Shown here piece after piece: positions 62,101 to 64,000 of a stretch of DNA of 64,000 nucleotides. Made by a program: the position numbers and the translations under genes. The stretch comes from an uncultured Acetobacterium sp. (lineage in GTDB: Bacteria > Bacillota > Clostridia > Eubacteriales > Eubacteriaceae): positions 558,001-622,000 of the forward strand of contig NZ_OY760905.1 in NCBI RefSeq assembly GCF_963664135.1, read 5' to 3'. The notes beneath the pieces were generated by a model. The model was given only the letters and a program-made list of their open reading frames with translations. It was not told the origin of the DNA and did no database searches. The first letter of the stretch is position 1. Each line of letters begins with the position of its first letter.

Positions 62101-64000
62101 TTAATAAACATAGTTTTTATAGTGGATGAAGTCGCCGTTGCTGGTGATCTCGACAGCGCCATTCTGATCTGTTCTCAGGGTGGCAATATGTTCCTCATCC
62201 AACCGATTAAGCACCTCATCATTCGGGTGACCGAAAAGATTATGAGCGCCCACTGAAATTATCGCCATTTCCGGTTCAACCGCCTGAATGAACTCCCGAG
62301 TGGATGAGGTTTTGCTGCCATGGTGCGGGATTTTGATGATTTGAAAATCGGTTTGCCCACTTTCATCTTCCAGTGTCTTTAGCAGTTGTTTTTCAACGTC
62401 GGCTTCGATGTCGCCACACAGCAGCAGGTTGGTATGCTGGTACGAAATCGCCATCACCAGCGAAGCATTATTCTGATCATCGTCTTCTTTGGGACTGATT
62501 TCCCCCTCTGGATTATACACCTTAATCTTGACTCCGTCACCACTTTCAATCACCGATCCCTTTTTTAATAAAGATACCGGTGCCATATCTTGATTCAGGA
62601 GTTTTTCATTATTGGTCTGGATGCTCATAAAAAGTTTTTTCACCGGATAACCGTTGAGGACAAGCTCTTCAACGCCCTGGCTATGATCCACATGATTATG
62701 GGTTAAGAAGATTGCATCCAGCTGTCTGATATTTTTTGAGTACAAAGCCGGGTAGAGGACACTCTCGGAAACTTTAGTCGATCGCTCAAAAAGATAGCCG
62801 CCGCCATCAACCAGATAGTTCAATCCACCTGGGGTTTCAATCAGAATGCTGTCCCCCTGGCCCACATCGAGAATCGTAACCACTAGATTTTTGGGAAATA
62901 ATGGTGATGCCAGCAGAATTAAGATAAAACCGATCCCCAAACTTACGGTGGCAATTTTTACAGCCTTCAATTTTAAATAGAAATACCCGGAAACAAAAAA
63001 TATCGCTAAAAAAAATAAACCCATCTCCGCAATTGAAAAGCCGCCCCGATTGATCCAGAAAATGTTAAGGCTTTTCCCCAGATCGTTGATGCCATTAAGG
63101 ACTACAATGATGGATTCACCTAAAAAGGCAATGGGCATTGAAATAATCGGTCCCATAAAAGGAAAAATTGAAACGATTATCAAAAATACCATCCCCGCCA
63201 GTAACAAGATTCCAATCAATGGCACCACAATGAGGTTGGAAAAGAAGCTTATTGTGGTAAAGCTCTTAAAATGATATAAAAGAATGGGCAAGGTTCCCAC
63301 GGTCGCACAAACGGTTAAAACCAGTCCTTGAATGACAGGTCCTGCTTTTATTTGGTGGTGGACCTGCTTTTTGTTACGCTGTTTTTCGTATAAATACAGG
63401 AGTGGTCCATAAAATAGAATAATCCCCAGAACTGCTCCCATGGATAATTGAAATCCGGCCTGAAAAAGCTGGGCTGGCCAGATACATAAAATTACGATGC
63501 CTGCCAAACACAGCTGATTCAGGGAATCCCGTTCCCGGTGAATTCCCTGACCCAATGTCAGACATAACAGCATAATCGATGCTCGGATCACTGGCGGTAC
63601 AAAACCAGTAAGGGCAACATAAAATAACAACACCGGTATCAGAAATAGCAGCCAGTACCGCTTCTTAATTTTAATGGCCAGCAACAGAAACGAAAGCGCT
63701 AAAAACACATATGCCACATGTAAACCGGAAACCGATAAAACGTGGGTGACTCCAGCATCTTGAAAGCTCTGGGAAAGATCTTCATTAATGTCTTTTTCTC
63801 CAAAAATCACGCCTTTGAGCAAATCAGAAACATCTTCAGAAAAATAGGTATCACAACGGTCTTCTAAACTTCGTTTAATTCCTAAAATCTGATCATAAAA
63901 AGAGCTTTCCCGACCAACTACATCAATGTTTTCCGGTTGTACAACTAACAAGCCATCAATGGACTGCGATTTGAGATATAAATTATAGTCAAAACCGCCA
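62101..64000 (-). CDS. comEC: DNA uptake channel ComEC/Rec2 (5' end beyond window)
   Basis: At least 633 residues; the start lies past the right edge. The visible part begins with the OB-fold segment GGFDYNLYLKSQSI. The competence membrane domain follows, with many helices and SGLHVAYVFLALSFL. The C-terminal metallo-beta-lactamase-like domain has VTILDVGQGDSILIETP, LTHNHVDHSQGV, the histidines of KIPHHGSKTSS and GAHNLFGHP. It moves single-stranded DNA across the membrane. Natural competence of the organism is therefore possible, though comEC alone does not prove it. Confidence 0.94.
   Translation of the reverse strand, partial: GGFDYNLYLKSQSIDGLLVVQPENIDVVGRESSFYDQILGIKRSLEDRCDTYFSEDVSDLLKGVIFGEKDINEDLSQSFQDAGVTHVLSVSGLHVAYVFLALSFLLLAIKIKKRYWLLFLIPVLLFYVALTGFVPPVIRASIMLLCLTLGQGIHRERDSLNQLCLAGIVILCIWPAQLFQAGFQLSMGAVLGIILFYGPLLYLYEKQRNKKQVHHQIKAGPVIQGLVLTVCATVGTLPILLYHFKSFTTISFFSNLIVVPLIGILLLAGMVFLIIVSIFPFMGPIISMPIAFLGESIIVVLNGINDLGKSLNIFWINRGGFSIAEMGLFFLAIFFVSGYFYLKLKAVKIATVSLGIGFILILLASPLFPKNLVVTILDVGQGDSILIETPGGLNYLVDGGGYLFERSTKVSESVLYPALYSKNIRQLDAIFLTHNHVDHSQGVEELVLNGYPVKKLFMSIQTNNEKLLNQDMAPVSLLKKGSVIESGDGVKIKVYNPEGEISPKEDDDQNNASLVMAISYQHTNLLLCGDIEADVEKQLLKTLEDESGQTDFQIIKIPHHGSKTSSTREFIQAVEPEMAIISVGAHNLFGHPNDEVLNRLDEEHIATLRTDQNGAVEITSNGDFIHYKNYVY

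Overview
The window reads as chromosome of an anaerobic acetogenic Firmicute. Acetobacterium (Eubacteriaceae) is the closest fit, by inference only. The support is duplicated corrinoid/methyltetrahydrofolate methyl-transfer modules, rubrerythrin, an ornithine-racemase-type gene, moderate GC and Firmicute-type ribosome-binding sites. No search could be run, so all family names come from motifs read by eye.

Region 1 (1-12.65 kb) is a methylotrophic locus. It holds two complete three-part methyl-transfer sets: a zinc/URO-D-type methyltransferase, a corrinoid protein and a pterin-binding methyltetrahydrofolate methyltransferase. A third corrinoid gene runs off the left edge. The sets are flanked on both sides by a pair made of a short CobW-type GTPase and a small His-rich protein, and a PucR-type regulator is divergent from set 2. 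A frameshifted chemoreceptor lies between the sets. Two near-identical operator-like sites precede the GTPase and the left-edge corrinoid gene. A structured, terminator-ended element sits between the His-rich gene and set 1.

Region 2 (12.7-25 kb) is accessory and partly decayed. It has phage-like pieces (M15 peptidase, replication-type protein, frameshifted XRE regulator), a dead DinJ/YafQ-type toxin-antitoxin module, a stand-alone alarmone synthetase-like gene and a broken Y-family polymerase. It also holds a four-gene cell-surface cluster headed by a clear c-di-GMP-I (GEMM) riboswitch with a terminator. The region ends with a large serine recombinase whose 3' end runs antisense into the tmRNA gene, so ssrA looks like an integration site.

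Region 3 (25-64 kb) is mostly housekeeping. It runs ssrA-smpB-rnr-mutS-miaB, a CDF transporter, nnr, yebC, relQ-type synthetase, a radical SAM protein, a SpoIIE-type phosphatase with an in-frame TGA, a UgtP-like glycosyltransferase, degV, rnhA-leuS, an ornithine racemase-like gene with a malate/lactate dehydrogenase-like gene, rubrerythrin, a PEPCK-like protein, lemA with a DUF2207 protein, a SorC regulator, an AgrC/AgrA-like two-component pair next to a lone dhaK-like gene, lepA, rpsT, holA and comEC (cut by the right edge).

The most interesting signals are the paired GTPase/His-rich modules around the methyltransferases with their shared operator, and the riboswitch-controlled surface cluster whose proteins share undescribed domains. 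Others are the ssrA/recombinase overlap, the triple direct repeat upstream of dhaK, and several one-base homopolymer frameshifts that may be either real decay or assembly error.
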